Assembly: GCF_003952505.1 (NCBI RefSeq)
Contig: NZ_CP034450.1
Location: 744,001-808,000, forward strand
From: Mesorhizobium sp. M4B.F.Ca.ET.058.02.1.1
GTDB taxonomy: Bacteria > Pseudomonadota > Alphaproteobacteria > Rhizobiales > Rhizobiaceae
Length of the DNA: 64,000 nt
Direction of reading: 5' to 3'
The notes beneath the pieces are model-generated. The model had not been told where the DNA came from. It did not search any database and was given only the letters and a program-made list of their open reading frames with translations. The position numbers and the translations under genes are program-made. Positions 8,674-17,109 of this stretch are shown here, piece after piece (the first letter of the stretch is position 1; each line of letters opens with the position of its first letter).

Positions 8674-8794
8674 GTTGTATTCCCCCTGTGAGTGACAAAA
8701 TCACGTCCACGCGAAGGCTAGGCTGGAACATCGAGTCGGTAAATCCGCTGCCCTTTAGCGGACAAGGATTATTCCGTGGTGTGGCGCAAAATGC

Positions 8795-9268
8795 TCACGG
8801 CCCTTCAAGGCTGCCCGCGATGGCGCCAACAAGCGGATCGTATTTCGATTTCACTGCTTGCGGATACTCAATCCAGACCGTGCGGATGACGCCGTCCTTT
8901 CCGAACAGGCGACGCTCATAGAAGATCTTGCCGTCCTTGATGCCGGACAGCACGGCCCAGTCCTTGCCGGCCTTGCTGTAGGTGATCTTGTAGCCTGGCT
9001 CGGTGCTGGCCTTCTCGGCGGCGACAAAGCCTTTCGGCGTATCGTCATCGATGTTGAGGATGCCGGAGCAGATCAGGCTGGCTCCGTCGGGCGCGCTCCA
9101 TTGCTGCCCGTCGCCATTCTCCGGCTCGGGCTGACGGATGCTGAAGATCTCGCCCGGGAAGGTGCAGACAGTGCCGAAGCGCTGATTGGTGTAGGTGAAC
9201 GGCGCGGCGCCGGCGGCGGCTGCCAGGCTCAACGCCGCGACGGCCAGGATCGGGAAAACACGTTTCAT
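8795..9268 (-). CDS. secreted hypothetical protein
   Basis: A 157-residue protein with a signal peptide (about residues 1-22, ending AAAGAA). The mature domain begins FTYTNQRFGTVCTFPGEIFS and contains a two-cysteine pattern (TVCTF, LICSG), then KISFYERRLFG-like strands ending in a conserved IEYPQAVKSKYDPLVGAIA helix. It looks like a compact periplasmic domain of unknown role. CTGGAGG precedes the ATG. It is the neighbour of moaA but has no evident molybdenum function. Confidence 0.75.
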   Translation of the reverse strand: MKRVFPILAVAALSLAAAAGAAPFTYTNQRFGTVCTFPGEIFSIRQPEPENGDGQQWSAPDGASLICSGILNIDDDTPKGFVAAEKASTEPGYKITYSKAGKDWAVLSGIKDGKIFYERRLFGKDGVIRTVWIEYPQAVKSKYDPLVGAIAGSLEGP

Positions 9269-9322
9269 GCCAGCCTCCAGTCGATCGTCGGAGGCGATCC
9301 TTGCACGAAACTGGCGAGAAAA

Positions 9323-10318
9323 TCAGCCGCCGGTCACACTCATATGGCGGGAGACCGATGGGCGGCTGGTGCGGCGGTCGATGATGAAGTCGTGCCCCTT
9401 GGGCTTGCGCCCGATCGCCTCGTCGATTGCCGCCGAGACCAGTTCGTTGCCTTCGGACGCACGCAACGGCGCCCGGAGGTCGGCTGCGTCTTCCTGGCCC
9501 AGGCACATATAGAGCGTGCCGGTGCAGGTCAGCCTGACGCGGTTGCAGCTTTCGCAGAAATTATGCGTCATCGGGGTGATGAAGCCGAGCCTGCCGCCGG
9601 TCTCGGCGACATGGACATAGCGGGCCGGCCCGCCGGTCTTGTAGGGGATGTCGTTCAGCGTGAACTGACGCTCGAGTGAGGCCCTGAGCAGGGACAACGG
9701 CAGATACTGGTCGGTGCGGTCGGCGTCGATCTCGCCCATCGGCATGGTTTCGATGACGGTGAGGTCCATGCCGCGGCCATGCGCCCAGCGCAGCATCTCA
9801 GGCAGCTCCAGGTCATTGAAATCCTTCAGCGCCACGGCGTTGAGCTTGACCTTCAGCCCCGCCGCCTGCGCGGCGTCGATGCCTTCCATGACCTTGCCGA
9901 GATGGCCCCAGCGGGTGATCTGGTGGAACTTGTCGGCGTCGAGCGTGTCCAGCGAGACATTGATGCGCCTGACCCCGCAATCGGCGAGTTCCGCGGCAAA
10001 GCGCGACAGCTGCGAGCCGTTGGTGGTCAGCGTCAGTTCTTCCAGCGCGCCGCTCTTCAGATGGCGCGACAACTGGCGCACCAGATGCATGATGTTCTTG
10101 CGCACCAGCGGTTCGCCGCCGGTGAGACGCAGTTTCCGCACACCCTTCTCGATGAAGACGGTGCAGAGCCGGTCGAGCTCTTCCAGCGACAGCAGATCCT
10201 TCTTGGGCAGGAAGGTCATATCCTCGGCCATGCAATAGGTGCAGCGGAAATCGCAGCGGTCGGTGACCGACACCCTGAGATAGCTGATCGTTCGACCGAA
10301 GGGATCGATCATATCCAT
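9323..10318 (-). CDS. moaA: GTP 3',8-cyclase (MoaA), molybdenum cofactor biosynthesis
   Basis: A 331-residue radical SAM enzyme. The N-terminal [4Fe-4S] motif is C22-x3-C26-x2-C29 (CDFRCTYC), followed by the SAM motif [11 protein letters not shown]. The C-terminal second cluster is built from [15 protein letters not shown]. The protein ends in a GG dipeptide (SVTGG), which MoaA needs for activity. It converts GTP to 3',8-cyclo-7,8-dihydro-GTP, the first committed step of molybdopterin synthesis. It stands alone here, with mobA and mobB 2 kb downstream on the same strand. Confidence 0.97.
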   Translation of the reverse strand: MDMIDPFGRTISYLRVSVTDRCDFRCTYCMAEDMTFLPKKDLLSLEELDRLCTVFIEKGVRKLRLTGGEPLVRKNIMHLVRQLSRHLKSGALEELTLTTNGSQLSRFAAELADCGVRRINVSLDTLDADKFHQITRWGHLGKVMEGIDAAQAAGLKVKLNAVALKDFNDLELPEMLRWAHGRGMDLTVIETMPMGEIDADRTDQYLPLSLLRASLERQFTLNDIPYKTGGPARYVHVAETGGRLGFITPMTHNFCESCNRVRLTCTGTLYMCLGQEDAADLRAPLRASEGNELVSAAIDEAIGRKPKGHDFIIDRRTSRPSVSRHMSVTGG

Positions 10319-10436
10319 GTTGCAAGCATTTCCCGTGACCTCGAGCAGCGGCGCTGCAAGCGTTATATATGGCTATGTGATACGATCCGCTGCTTCATTC
10401 AAGATAGCCGCTCTCGATCTTTGGTAACATTCCCCG

Positions 10437-10455
10437 GCCGACATTGCATGTCGGC
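10437..10455. repeat. short perfect inverted repeat upstream of the DUF971 gene
   Basis: Seven-base arms GCCGACA and TGTCGGC are separated by TTGCA, 74 bases before the DUF971 start and 119 bases before moaA on the other strand. It could be an operator or a small RNA hairpin. No T tract follows, so a terminator role is unlikely. Confidence 0.4.
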
Positions 10456-10528
10456 TGCGCTCCAATGGCCTTTTCGCCTGCGGCGAAGCAGCGTAGGGAA
10501 GGGTTGAAACGACGCAGGAACGATCCGC

Positions 10529-10882
10529 ATGACCGCGCCGAAGGAACTCCGGGTCTCGAAGGACCGCAAGCTGCTTACCGTCACCTTTGCGGACCACCAG
10601 CCGTTCGAATTGCCGGCCGAGCTGCTGCGCGTGCTGTCGCCCTCGGCGGAAGTGCAGGGCCATTCGCCGGAGCAGCGCGTGACCGTGCCCGGCAAGCGCA
10701 ATGTCGCCATCCTCAAGATAGAGCCGGTCGGCAACTATGCGGTGCGCATCACCTTCGACGATTTCCACGACACTGGGATATTCACGTGGAACTACCTGCA
10801 CACGCTGGGTCACGAGAAGGAGGCGCGCTGGAGCGCCTATCTCGCCGAGCTGGCGGAGAAGGGGCTCGGCCGCGACCGTTAG
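10529..10882 (+). CDS. DUF971 (gamma-butyrobetaine hydroxylase-like N-terminal) domain protein
   Basis: A 117-residue single-domain protein. It opens PKELRVSKDRKLLTVTFADH and contains LPAELLRVLSPSAEVQGH, VAILKIEPVGNYAVRITFDD and FHDTGIFTWNYLHTLG, the hallmark of the DUF971 fold also found at the N-terminus of gamma-butyrobetaine hydroxylases. Stand-alone versions are often linked to Fe-S cluster or molybdenum enzyme biogenesis. The divergent moaA gene fits that trend but does not prove it. A TTC(G)GG-rich leader with a 7-bp inverted repeat precedes it. Confidence 0.9.
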   Translation: MTAPKELRVSKDRKLLTVTFADHQPFELPAELLRVLSPSAEVQGHSPEQRVTVPGKRNVAILKIEPVGNYAVRITFDDFHDTGIFTWNYLHTLGHEKEARWSAYLAELAEKGLGRDR

Positions 10883-10955
10883 GCCGTGTCATCCGCACTG
10901 TCGTCAGGGCGTCATGGATGTGGAGTAGCGCCGGCAAAGGTTTGGAGACAAAAAG

Positions 10956-11567
10956 ATGTCGGTCATCACAACGGTCGAACAGCTCGAAGCGCTCTATGGG
11001 GCTCCAGGCGAAGCCTCGATCGTCAAGGAACTCGACCACATCATCCCCGAATACGCCGCCTTCATCGAGGCCTCGCCCTTCGCGGCACTGGCGACCGCCG
11101 GGCCGGAGGGGCTCGACTGCTCGCCGCGCGGCGATCTCGGCGGCTTCGTGCGCATCCACGACCAACAGACGCTGATGATGCCTGACCGCCGCGGCAACAA
11201 CCGCGCCGATTCGCTGAAGAACATCATCCGCGACCCTCGCGTCGGCCTCTTGTTCCTGGTGCCCGGATCGGGCACCACGCTGCGCGTCAATGGCAGGGCT
11301 CACATCACCACCGACGCCGGGCTCTGCGCCTCCTTCAGCGTCGACGGCAAACCTGCACGTTCGGTCACCGTGATTGCCGTCGATTCGGTCTATTTCCAAT
11401 GCGCCCGCGCCATCGTCCGGTCGGAGCTGTGGAACCCGGCGAAGCATGTCGATCCGAAAGCGCTGCCGACGCCCGGCCAAATACTGGAAATCACCAGCCG
11501 GAAAAACATCGACGGCGAAACCTACGACAGGGAATGGCCCGAGCGGGCAAAGAAGACGATGTGGTAG
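10956..11567 (+). CDS. pyridoxamine 5'-phosphate oxidase family flavoprotein
   Basis: A 203-residue PPOX-type split-barrel protein, closest in layout to the MSMEG_1061 FMN-binding subfamily. Key segments are FAALATAGPEGLDCSPRGDL, LMMPDRRGNNRADSLKNIIR (FMN phosphate contacts), VGLLFLVPGSGTTLRVNGRA and a C-terminal FQCARAIVRSELWNP. Function is probably reduction or oxidation of a small molecule, or general-stress protection; the substrate is unknown. TTGGAGA precedes the ATG. It follows the DUF971 gene by 73 bases and may share its transcript. Confidence 0.88.
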   Translation: MSVITTVEQLEALYGAPGEASIVKELDHIIPEYAAFIEASPFAALATAGPEGLDCSPRGDLGGFVRIHDQQTLMMPDRRGNNRADSLKNIIRDPRVGLLFLVPGSGTTLRVNGRAHITTDAGLCASFSVDGKPARSVTVIAVDSVYFQCARAIVRSELWNPAKHVDPKALPTPGQILEITSRKNIDGETYDREWPERAKKTMW

Positions 11568-11701
11568 ATTCAGGTGAGGCTGGCGTGCAAATGGCGGCCT
11601 CCTGCGCTTCCTGTGCTCACGCACGTTAAGTACGCTTCGCTCCGGTTATCGGAGGCCATCATCTTCGGCGCATCCTGACCTGCATCTCGGTGCGCCGGCG
11701 C

Positions 11702-12154
11702 TTATGCTTCCTTCAGCACATCGGCGATCTTGCGCATCTGCTCACCGATCATGTCGCACTGCTCCGCAGTCGACTGGCTCATCGCCTTCTCGATCAGCGC
11801 CATGTGAACCTTCAGCGCCTGCATCAGCAGGGCTTCGCCTTCCACGGTCAGGCTTAGCCTGAGCACGCGCTTGTCCTTCTCGTCGCCCTCGCGGCGCAGC
11901 AGGCCGCGGGTCTCCAGCTGCGGCAAGAGCATGGTGATGTTGGAGCGCCCGACCAAGAGCTTGCGGGCAAGGTCATGCTGCGACATGCCGGGATGGCGGT
12001 AGAGGTTCATCAGAACGTCGAGCTGTGCCGGCTTGAGATCCAACGGTGCCAGTTTCACCGCCAGCGTGCGCTCCACCACATGGCAGGCGCGCGCCACCGC
12101 GACCCAGTTGCGAAAGCGCGGGTTGTCCCAGGGCAGGTCTTGCTTAATGTTCAT
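11702..12154 (-). CDS. MarR family transcriptional regulator
   Basis: A 150-residue winged-helix protein. The helix-turn-helix lies at about residues 55-100 (MSQHDLARKLLVGRSNITML) and the wing carries RREGDEKDKRVLRLSLT with the family D-x-R-x-x-x-L pattern. Flanking helices form the dimer interface. Such regulators sense small phenolic or lipophilic ligands and repress a divergent gene. Two tandem palindromes (12149-12182) cover its start codon and the 47-base gap to the alpha/beta hydrolase gene, so it very likely controls both itself and that gene. Confidence 0.93.
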   Translation of the reverse strand: MNIKQDLPWDNPRFRNWVAVARACHVVERTLAVKLAPLDLKPAQLDVLMNLYRHPGMSQHDLARKLLVGRSNITMLLPQLETRGLLRREGDEKDKRVLRLSLTVEGEALLMQALKVHMALIEKAMSQSTAEQCDMIGEQMRKIADVLKEA

Positions 12155-12182
12155 GTTTGAACTATTATGTTCATGCTTGAAC
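12149..12182. promoter_or_regulatory. two tandem palindromic operators in the MarR/hydrolase divergent promoter
   Basis: GTTCA-TGTT-TGAAC (12149-12162) and GTTCA-TGCT-TGAAC (12169-12182) are near-identical 14-base palindromes with centres 20 bases apart, about two helical turns. One overlaps the start codon of the MarR gene and both lie in the 47-base divergent gap. This geometry is what a MarR dimer pair on one DNA face would need. Confidence 0.75.
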
Positions 12183-12201
12183 GAATGGATGGATCGACAC
12201 T

Positions 12202-13113
12202 ATGGCATCATTTGGTCTGAAGGTCATCCGGGGCGTGTTCGGCGCGGCCGAGCATGTGGCACCTCGCCTCAGCGGTCGCGCCGCGTTCGAACTGTTCTGC
12301 CGCACGCCGAACGTCAAGGCGCTGAGCGACGGCGAGCGCCGCGCTGTCGAGCGGGCCGCGGCCTTCATGGCCGAGGCGCGGCATCATCGGCTGAAGACGA
12401 AGAAGGGCTGTGTCATGGTGCATGAATTCCGGCCCGAGCCGGGCAGGGCGCCGGCCGGCACCGTGCTCGTCATCCATGGCTGGCGTTCGCGCACCGAATA
12501 TATGCGCGCGCTGATCGAAGGATATCGCGGCGCCGGCTACAAGGTTGTCTCGCTCGACCTTCCGGGCCACGGCCAATCGCAGGGCCGCCGTCTGAACATG
12601 GTCAACGCGGTCGAGGCGGCAAGGGTCGCCGGCGAATGGTTCGGTCCGTTCAAGGTTATCGTCGGCCATTCCTTCGGCGGCGCCGTCGCCGCCAACGCCG
12701 TCGCCGGTTCGGTCAGGGGCATCCAGCCTATCGCGGCCGAAGGCTTGGTGCTGATCGCGGCGCCGAGCTCACTGCCGGCGATCTTCGCCGACTTCAGCAG
12801 CATGCTCAATGTCGGCCCGCGCTCGCAGGTCGCCATGGCCGATCGCGTCGAAAAACTCTCCGGCCGACCGCTCGGCGAATTCACCGGCGACCGCCAGCTC
12901 GCGGAAGCGCTGGTGCCGACGCTGGTCATCCATGCGCCCGACGACCGCGAAGTCTCTGCCGACCATGCCACGCGCTATGCCGGCGCCGGCGATCATGTCA
13001 GCCTGCATTGGGTCGACGGGCTCGGCCACCGCCGCATCCTCGCCGACAAGGGCGTGGTCGAACGCGCCGTCCGCTTCGCGGCCGAGCACCGCGACTCGAC
13101 GTTGATGCATTGA
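12202..13113 (+). CDS. alpha/beta hydrolase
   Basis: A 303-residue alpha/beta-hydrolase-fold protein. The oxyanion strand is TVLVIHGWRSRTEYMRALIE, the nucleophile elbow is VIVGHSFGGAV (serine near residue 157), the acid is probably in LVIHAPDDREVS, and the catalytic histidine lies in VDGLGHRRIL near residue 275. The N-terminal 70 residues form a helical extension seen in a subgroup of membrane-associated or signal-lacking esterases. Substrate unknown. It is divergent from the MarR regulator and its promoter contains both putative operators, so induction by an ester or its product is plausible. Confidence 0.9.
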   Translation: MASFGLKVIRGVFGAAEHVAPRLSGRAAFELFCRTPNVKALSDGERRAVERAAAFMAEARHHRLKTKKGCVMVHEFRPEPGRAPAGTVLVIHGWRSRTEYMRALIEGYRGAGYKVVSLDLPGHGQSQGRRLNMVNAVEAARVAGEWFGPFKVIVGHSFGGAVAANAVAGSVRGIQPIAAEGLVLIAAPSSLPAIFADFSSMLNVGPRSQVAMADRVEKLSGRPLGEFTGDRQLAEALVPTLVIHAPDDREVSADHATRYAGAGDHVSLHWVDGLGHRRILADKGVVERAVRFAAEHRDSTLMH

Positions 13114-13120
13114 AGCGCTG

Positions 13121-13522
13121 TCAGTCGGCCTTCTTCTTCTGCCCCGGCTCGACCGGCAGTCCGGCCGCCTTCCAGGCGGTGTAGCCGCCAAGGATGTGCT
13201 TGACCGGCGAAAGGCCCATGTCCTGCGCCGTTTTGGTGGCCAGCGCCGAGCGCCAGCCGCCGGCGCAGAAGAAGACAAAGCTCTTGCCCGAGGCGAAGAA
13301 CGGCTTGTGATAGGGGCTTTCCGGATCGATCCAGAATTCCAGCATGCCGCGCGTGACATGCCTGGCGCCGGGGATCTTGCCGTCGCGCTCGACCTCGCGC
13401 GGATCGCGCAGGTCGACGAAGATCGTGTCCTCGTCCTCGATTAGCCCCGCCGCTTCCTCCGGCGACACCACCTCGATCTCGGCGTTCGCCTCGTCGAGCA
13501 ACTCGCGATAGCCTTTTTTCAC
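13121..13522 (-). CDS. rhodanese-like domain protein
   Basis: A 133-residue single rhodanese domain. EVVSPEEAAGLIEDEDTIFV is the entry strand and helix, DLRDPREVERDGKIPGARHV matches the conserved CH2A-like segment, and the active-site loop is FFCAGGWRS with a catalytic cysteine. A VKHILGGYTAWKAAGLPVE tail closes the fold. It probably carries or transfers sulfane sulfur. The GTG at 13522 was preferred to an ATG at 13570 because GGGAGG lies 9 bases before it and the upstream residues are unlike the family. Confidence 0.88.
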   Translation of the reverse strand: MKKGYRELLDEANAEIEVVSPEEAAGLIEDEDTIFVDLRDPREVERDGKIPGARHVTRGMLEFWIDPESPYHKPFFASGKSFVFFCAGGWRSALATKTAQDMGLSPVKHILGGYTAWKAAGLPVEPGQKKKAD

Positions 13523-13924
13523 CGGCGCATTCCTCCCGACCGTGGCTTGCCCACCAGATTTCCAGCACAAGGGCTGGCATTTGTCACGCGGCGTTGGTGC
13601 CGGCCATGGCTAGCCACGCCACCCTGGCGCGCCAGCCAACGTGGCCATCCGGCGGGCAGGGCACGAAGTGCCGATTCGTCGCAAGCACCATGTGGACCAC
13701 CAACGCCGGCGCCGACGCCTGATGCAACCGCCATGGGCCGAAGCCGCTTCGCCCAAGACTGTCACCAACTTGTGAAACTGTTCTGCAACAGCGGCGCCGA
13801 AATTTATGGAAGCTTAACGAAATCAGTATGAATCGGTATAATCGCGCCTTACATCCGCCATGCGGTGGGCGTGACCGTCTAGCGGCGCGGAACGGGAGCC
13901 GGTTCACAACCGGAGCGGGTGATC
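13523..13924. other. intergenic region between rhodanese and L,D-transpeptidase genes
   Basis: About 400 bases between divergently transcribed genes. Short open frames on both strands are rich in Arg, Pro and Ala and lack ribosome binding sites or family resemblance, so I see no gene. The right half is more AT-rich and holds a candidate promoter (13814-13842) for the transpeptidase gene. Confidence 0.6.
13814..13842 (+). promoter_or_regulatory. candidate housekeeping promoter of the L,D-transpeptidase gene
   Basis: A TTAACG -35-like box (13814-13819) and a perfect TATAAT -10 box (13837-13842) are separated by 17 bases. They lie 83 bases before the ATG at 13925 in the most AT-rich part of the intergenic region. 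Confidence 0.55.
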
Positions 13925-15796
13925 ATGAAAATTTTCGGAAACACGGCCTGCGTGATGCCGCTTGCGGTTGCCGCGACGCTGGCTCTCGGCGCCCCGCAGG
14001 CGAACGCGCAAGGCCTGTTCGACATGCTGTTCGGTGGCGGCGTCCGGCATAACCCGCAAGGCGAATTCCCGCCGCCGCCCAAGCCGAGACCCAGCAAGGT
14101 GCCAGCCGGCGGTGGCTCCAGGATCAGCAGCCCGTCCTACTACACCTACAAGGCCGACCGTCTCGTGCGCGTCAACTTTTCAGCGTTGGTGCCGGCGCCG
14201 GCGACTGTGGCGGCGCAGGACGCCGCCTTCGTGCCATCTGTCGCCAGCGATGCCTTCCGCGAAGCGATCGCCGGACTGGGTGACTACGAACTTTATGCTG
14301 AGCCCGACATCGCCAAGGCGCTGATCGCCTACTACTCGGCCAATCCGGATTTCATCTGGGTGACCGGAACCACCCCCAACAGCCGTGCGCAGGACGCGGT
14401 GCGGGTGCTAGGCGAGGCGGCGAGCTATGGCCTGACGCCAGCCGACTACTCGGTCGACGTTCCGGCCGCATCATTCTCGGCCAGCGCGGACGAGCGCCTG
14501 AAGGAACTCGTCCGCTTCGAGATGGCGCTGTCGGCGCGCGTGCTGCGCTATGCCCATGATGCCCAGAGCGGCCGCGTCGATCCCAACCGGATGACCGGCT
14601 ACTATGATTTCCCGGCCAAGCCACTGGATATGGACGGCGTGCTGAAGACGCTTGCGCACACGCAGGAGGTTCGCACCTATCTGGAATCGCGCCATCCGCA
14701 GAACGCGGAGTATCAGGCGCTGCGCGTCGAGCTGGAAGCGCTGCAGGCCAGCGAGGAAAACGAGATCGTCGTCGACCCCAAGCTGTTGCTGAAGCCAGGC
14801 GAGAGCAGTCCCGAACTGCCCAAGCTCCTGACGCTGATCGCGCGCAACCTAGATGACGAGATGGGCGGCGACTATGGCGAGGTCCTTGCCAGGCTGGGCA
14901 AGAGCGAGCTCTACGATCCCGAGCTGGTGCCTGTCATCAAGGCGGTGCAGAAGCGGGCCGGCATGAAGGGTGACGGCGTGATCGGTCCGCGCACGGTGGC
15001 GTCGCTCGCCGGAACTTCCAAGGCCGACAAGATCACCAAGGTCGAGGTCGCGCTGGAAGAGTTGCGCTGGCTGCCGTCCGATCTCGGCAGCCCGCGTGTC
15101 TTCATCAACCAGCCGGCCTTCACCGCCGCCTATATCGACAATGGCGAGGAGAAGCTGAAAACCCGCGCGGTCGTCGGCAAGGTTACCAACCAGACGGCTT
15201 TCTTCTACGACCAGATCGAACAGGTCGATTTCCATCCCTATTGGGGGGTGCCGCAATCGATCATCGTCAACGAGATGCTGCCCAGGCTGCGCAACGATCC
15301 GGGCTATCTCGACCGTGCCGGCTATGAAGTGACGGATTCGAGCGGGCGGCGCGTGCCGTCATCGGCGGTCAATTGGGGCGCCTACGGCGCCAACATCCCC
15401 TACAGCGTGCGCCAGCAGCCGAGCGAGGCCAATGCGTTGGGTGAGCTGAAGATCCTGTTCCCCAACAAGCACGCCATCTACATGCATGACACGCCGCAGA
15501 AATCCTTCTTCGAGCGCGACATGCGCGCGCTCAGCCATGGCTGCGTGCGCTTGCAGGATCCGCGCGGCATGGCGGCGGCGGTGCTCGGCACCTCGGTCGA
15601 CTACATCGCCGAGAAGTTGAAGCACGGTCATTCGACCGAAAAGGTGACCCGCACCATCCCTGTCTATGTCGCCTATTTCACCGCCTGGCCCGACATGTCC
15701 GGCAATGTCGAGTATTTCAACGACGTCTACGACCGTGACACGAGGCTGATGCAGGCGCTGGACGCGACCGAGGCGGTGCGCTCTCCGGCGAGCTAG
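13925..15796 (+). CDS. murein L,D-transpeptidase, YcbB/LdtD-like
   Basis: A 623-residue periplasmic enzyme. A signal peptide spans about residues 1-28 (ending PQANAQG). A long N-terminal scaffold follows, then a peptidoglycan-binding module (KAVQKRAGMKGDGVIGPRTV, near residues 340-365), then a YkuD catalytic domain with HDTPQKSFFERDMRALSHGC and catalytic Cys540 in SHGCVRL. This order matches YcbB/LdtD, which makes 3-3 (mDAP-mDAP) crosslinks, the main crosslink type in many rhizobia. The ATG at 13925 has GGAG at a good distance; the GTG at 13919 is too close to it. Confidence 0.94.
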   Translation: MKIFGNTACVMPLAVAATLALGAPQANAQGLFDMLFGGGVRHNPQGEFPPPPKPRPSKVPAGGGSRISSPSYYTYKADRLVRVNFSALVPAPATVAAQDAAFVPSVASDAFREAIAGLGDYELYAEPDIAKALIAYYSANPDFIWVTGTTPNSRAQDAVRVLGEAASYGLTPADYSVDVPAASFSASADERLKELVRFEMALSARVLRYAHDAQSGRVDPNRMTGYYDFPAKPLDMDGVLKTLAHTQEVRTYLESRHPQNAEYQALRVELEALQASEENEIVVDPKLLLKPGESSPELPKLLTLIARNLDDEMGGDYGEVLARLGKSELYDPELVPVIKAVQKRAGMKGDGVIGPRTVASLAGTSKADKITKVEVALEELRWLPSDLGSPRVFINQPAFTAAYIDNGEEKLKTRAVVGKVTNQTAFFYDQIEQVDFHPYWGVPQSIIVNEMLPRLRNDPGYLDRAGYEVTDSSGRRVPSSAVNWGAYGANIPYSVRQQPSEANALGELKILFPNKHAIYMHDTPQKSFFERDMRALSHGCVRLQDPRGMAAAVLGTSVDYIAEKLKHGHSTEKVTRTIPVYVAYFTAWPDMSGNVEYFNDVYDRDTRLMQALDATEAVRSPAS

Positions 15797-15797
15797 C

Positions 15798-16289
15798 TCA
15801 GGCGCGCTCGAAGAGCGGGCGTCTGAAGCCGGCGTCGCGCCCGGCGATCAGCCAATAGATCAGGCCGGCGACCAGGCCGGCGGCGGCGATGATCCCAGTG
15901 TCGGCCCAGCGCTCGGGACTCTCAGGCGCGTCCGGCCAGATCAGCGTGAAACCCGCGGCCGCCGCAATGGCGCCGAAGACCATGTGCAGCAGGAAGCTGC
16001 GCAACGAGAAAAACTCCGCGATCAAGGCGAAGGCGAGGGTCTGCATCCACGTCAGGATGATCGTCAGGAAGTAGACGAACATGCCGAGCGGCGGCACCAG
16101 CAGCACGGCGATCGGGCTGATGCCCATGAGGTCGAAATAGGCCGGCGCGTTGGGCAGCGAACTGAGTATCCCATAGATCGCCGCTACTGCGATCAGCCCG
16201 ACGAGAACGGCCACCAGATAGCCGGCAAGCATCATCAGGACGCGCTTCAATACGTGTTTTACCACTGCCCTGCACCCCCGTGCCCGCAT
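15798..16289 (-). CDS. small integral membrane protein of unknown function
   Basis: A 163-residue protein with four predicted transmembrane helices, the first at LMMLAGYLVAVLVGLIAVAA and the last at GIIAAAGLVAGLIYWLIAGR. No catalytic motif is visible. Similar proteins are common and uncharacterised in Mesorhizobium-type genomes. The start is uncertain: an internal GTG near 16262 is an alternative. It converges with the L,D-transpeptidase gene, with 1 base between the stops. Confidence 0.75.
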   Translation of the reverse strand: MRARGCRAVVKHVLKRVLMMLAGYLVAVLVGLIAVAAIYGILSSLPNAPAYFDLMGISPIAVLLVPPLGMFVYFLTIILTWMQTLAFALIAEFFSLRSFLLHMVFGAIAAAAGFTLIWPDAPESPERWADTGIIAAAGLVAGLIYWLIAGRDAGFRRPLFERA

Positions 16290-16422
16290 CCGTGGAGCAG
16301 CAGTCAGCCATCAAAGCCGGTTTTGTGCAAGGGGAGGCGAGGCGACGACAGGCATCGCCGGTCCGCCGCGATCCGCAGAGAGTGCGCGGTGCGGAATGGT
16401 CGAATGGTGGCGGCGCAGCGTC

Positions 16423-16689
16423 CTATCTGGTCTCGCTCGGTTCTGCGGTCACCGGGTCGTAGGAGATTTCGACCTTCGCCTTGTCGGTCGTATAGTAGGT
16501 AACGGTGTAGACACCGCTGTCCCAGCCAACCTCCTTCACATAGCGGAAGTCAGGACGTTGCTCGACCTTGGCGATGATCTCCGACAGCTTCTTGGCGTTC
16601 GATGGCGGCAGCGGCCTTTCATCGGCCGCGAAGGCGGGTCCGCCGAGGAGAAGAACCGCAAGGCCGGTCGTCAAAACAACAGTGCGCAT
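16423..16689 (-). CDS. secreted PepSY-domain protein
   Basis: An 88-residue protein with a signal peptide (about residues 1-21, ending GGPAFAA) and a short PepSY-like domain. LSEIIAKVEQRPDFRYVKEV, then GVYTVTYYTTDKAKVEISYD and a final DPVTAEPSE match the sequence and length of single PepSY units. Such domains inhibit proteases or bind peptides in the periplasm; no partner is adjacent. Confidence 0.82.
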   Translation of the reverse strand: MRTVVLTTGLAVLLLGGPAFAADERPLPPSNAKKLSEIIAKVEQRPDFRYVKEVGWDSGVYTVTYYTTDKAKVEISYDPVTAEPSETR

Positions 16690-17109
16690 GATTGCCCCTC
16701 ATCTCGTGCTGGCATGGATGCCGTAAAGAACTCGCCCGCGTCCCTGTTGGTTCCGCCAGTGGAGTACAACGCCTGTTCCAGGGGCGGCCTGGCGACTGCG
16801 GGTGACGACGGAGCCATGTGCATTCGGCCCAGCTGAAATAGAGAAAATTCAGTAATTCCAATACGAAAGGGCGAGCTAACAATGCACAACCTGAGTAACA
16901 AACGGCTAACCATGCAAGCGGCCGCGCGCTGCGTTCAATTAGCGGATCGTAGTAGAGCTTTTGCGAAGACCCTGTTAGACTTGCTAACATAACAGGGTGG
17001 CAACGGCGCGCCGAGCCTGCCGACGATCTTTCGTCGGCAAACGGTGAAGTGTTCAACAAAGCGGAAGTCGCCTGTGCTGGACCGCAAGCAGGGACCGGGG
17101 GCTTCGACC
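16690..17109. other. intergenic region upstream of the cyclase gene
   Basis: About 420 bases with no convincing gene. It is less GC-rich around 16850-17000. It holds an inverted repeat at 16970-16997 and a second hairpin TGCCGACGA-TCTT-TCGTCGGCA near 17017-17039, both in the presumed leader of the cyclase gene. Confidence 0.55.
16970..16997. repeat. nested inverted repeat upstream of the cyclase gene
   Basis: Outer arms CCCTGTTA (16970-16977) and TAACAGGG (16990-16997) are perfectly complementary, and an inner GTTAG/CTAAC pair overlaps them. The element lies about 115 bases before the chosen cyclase start and could be an operator or leader hairpin. Confidence 0.5.

Noticed and set aside
8692..8704. 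GTGA-CAAAA-TCAC near the start of the small secreted gene, considered as a second CRP-type site
   Set aside because: Spacer is five bases instead of six and the outer T and A do not match the consensus.
13547..13907. Overlapping short frames in the gap before the L,D-transpeptidase gene
   Set aside because: No ribosome binding sites, repetitive Arg/Pro/Ala composition and no homology features.
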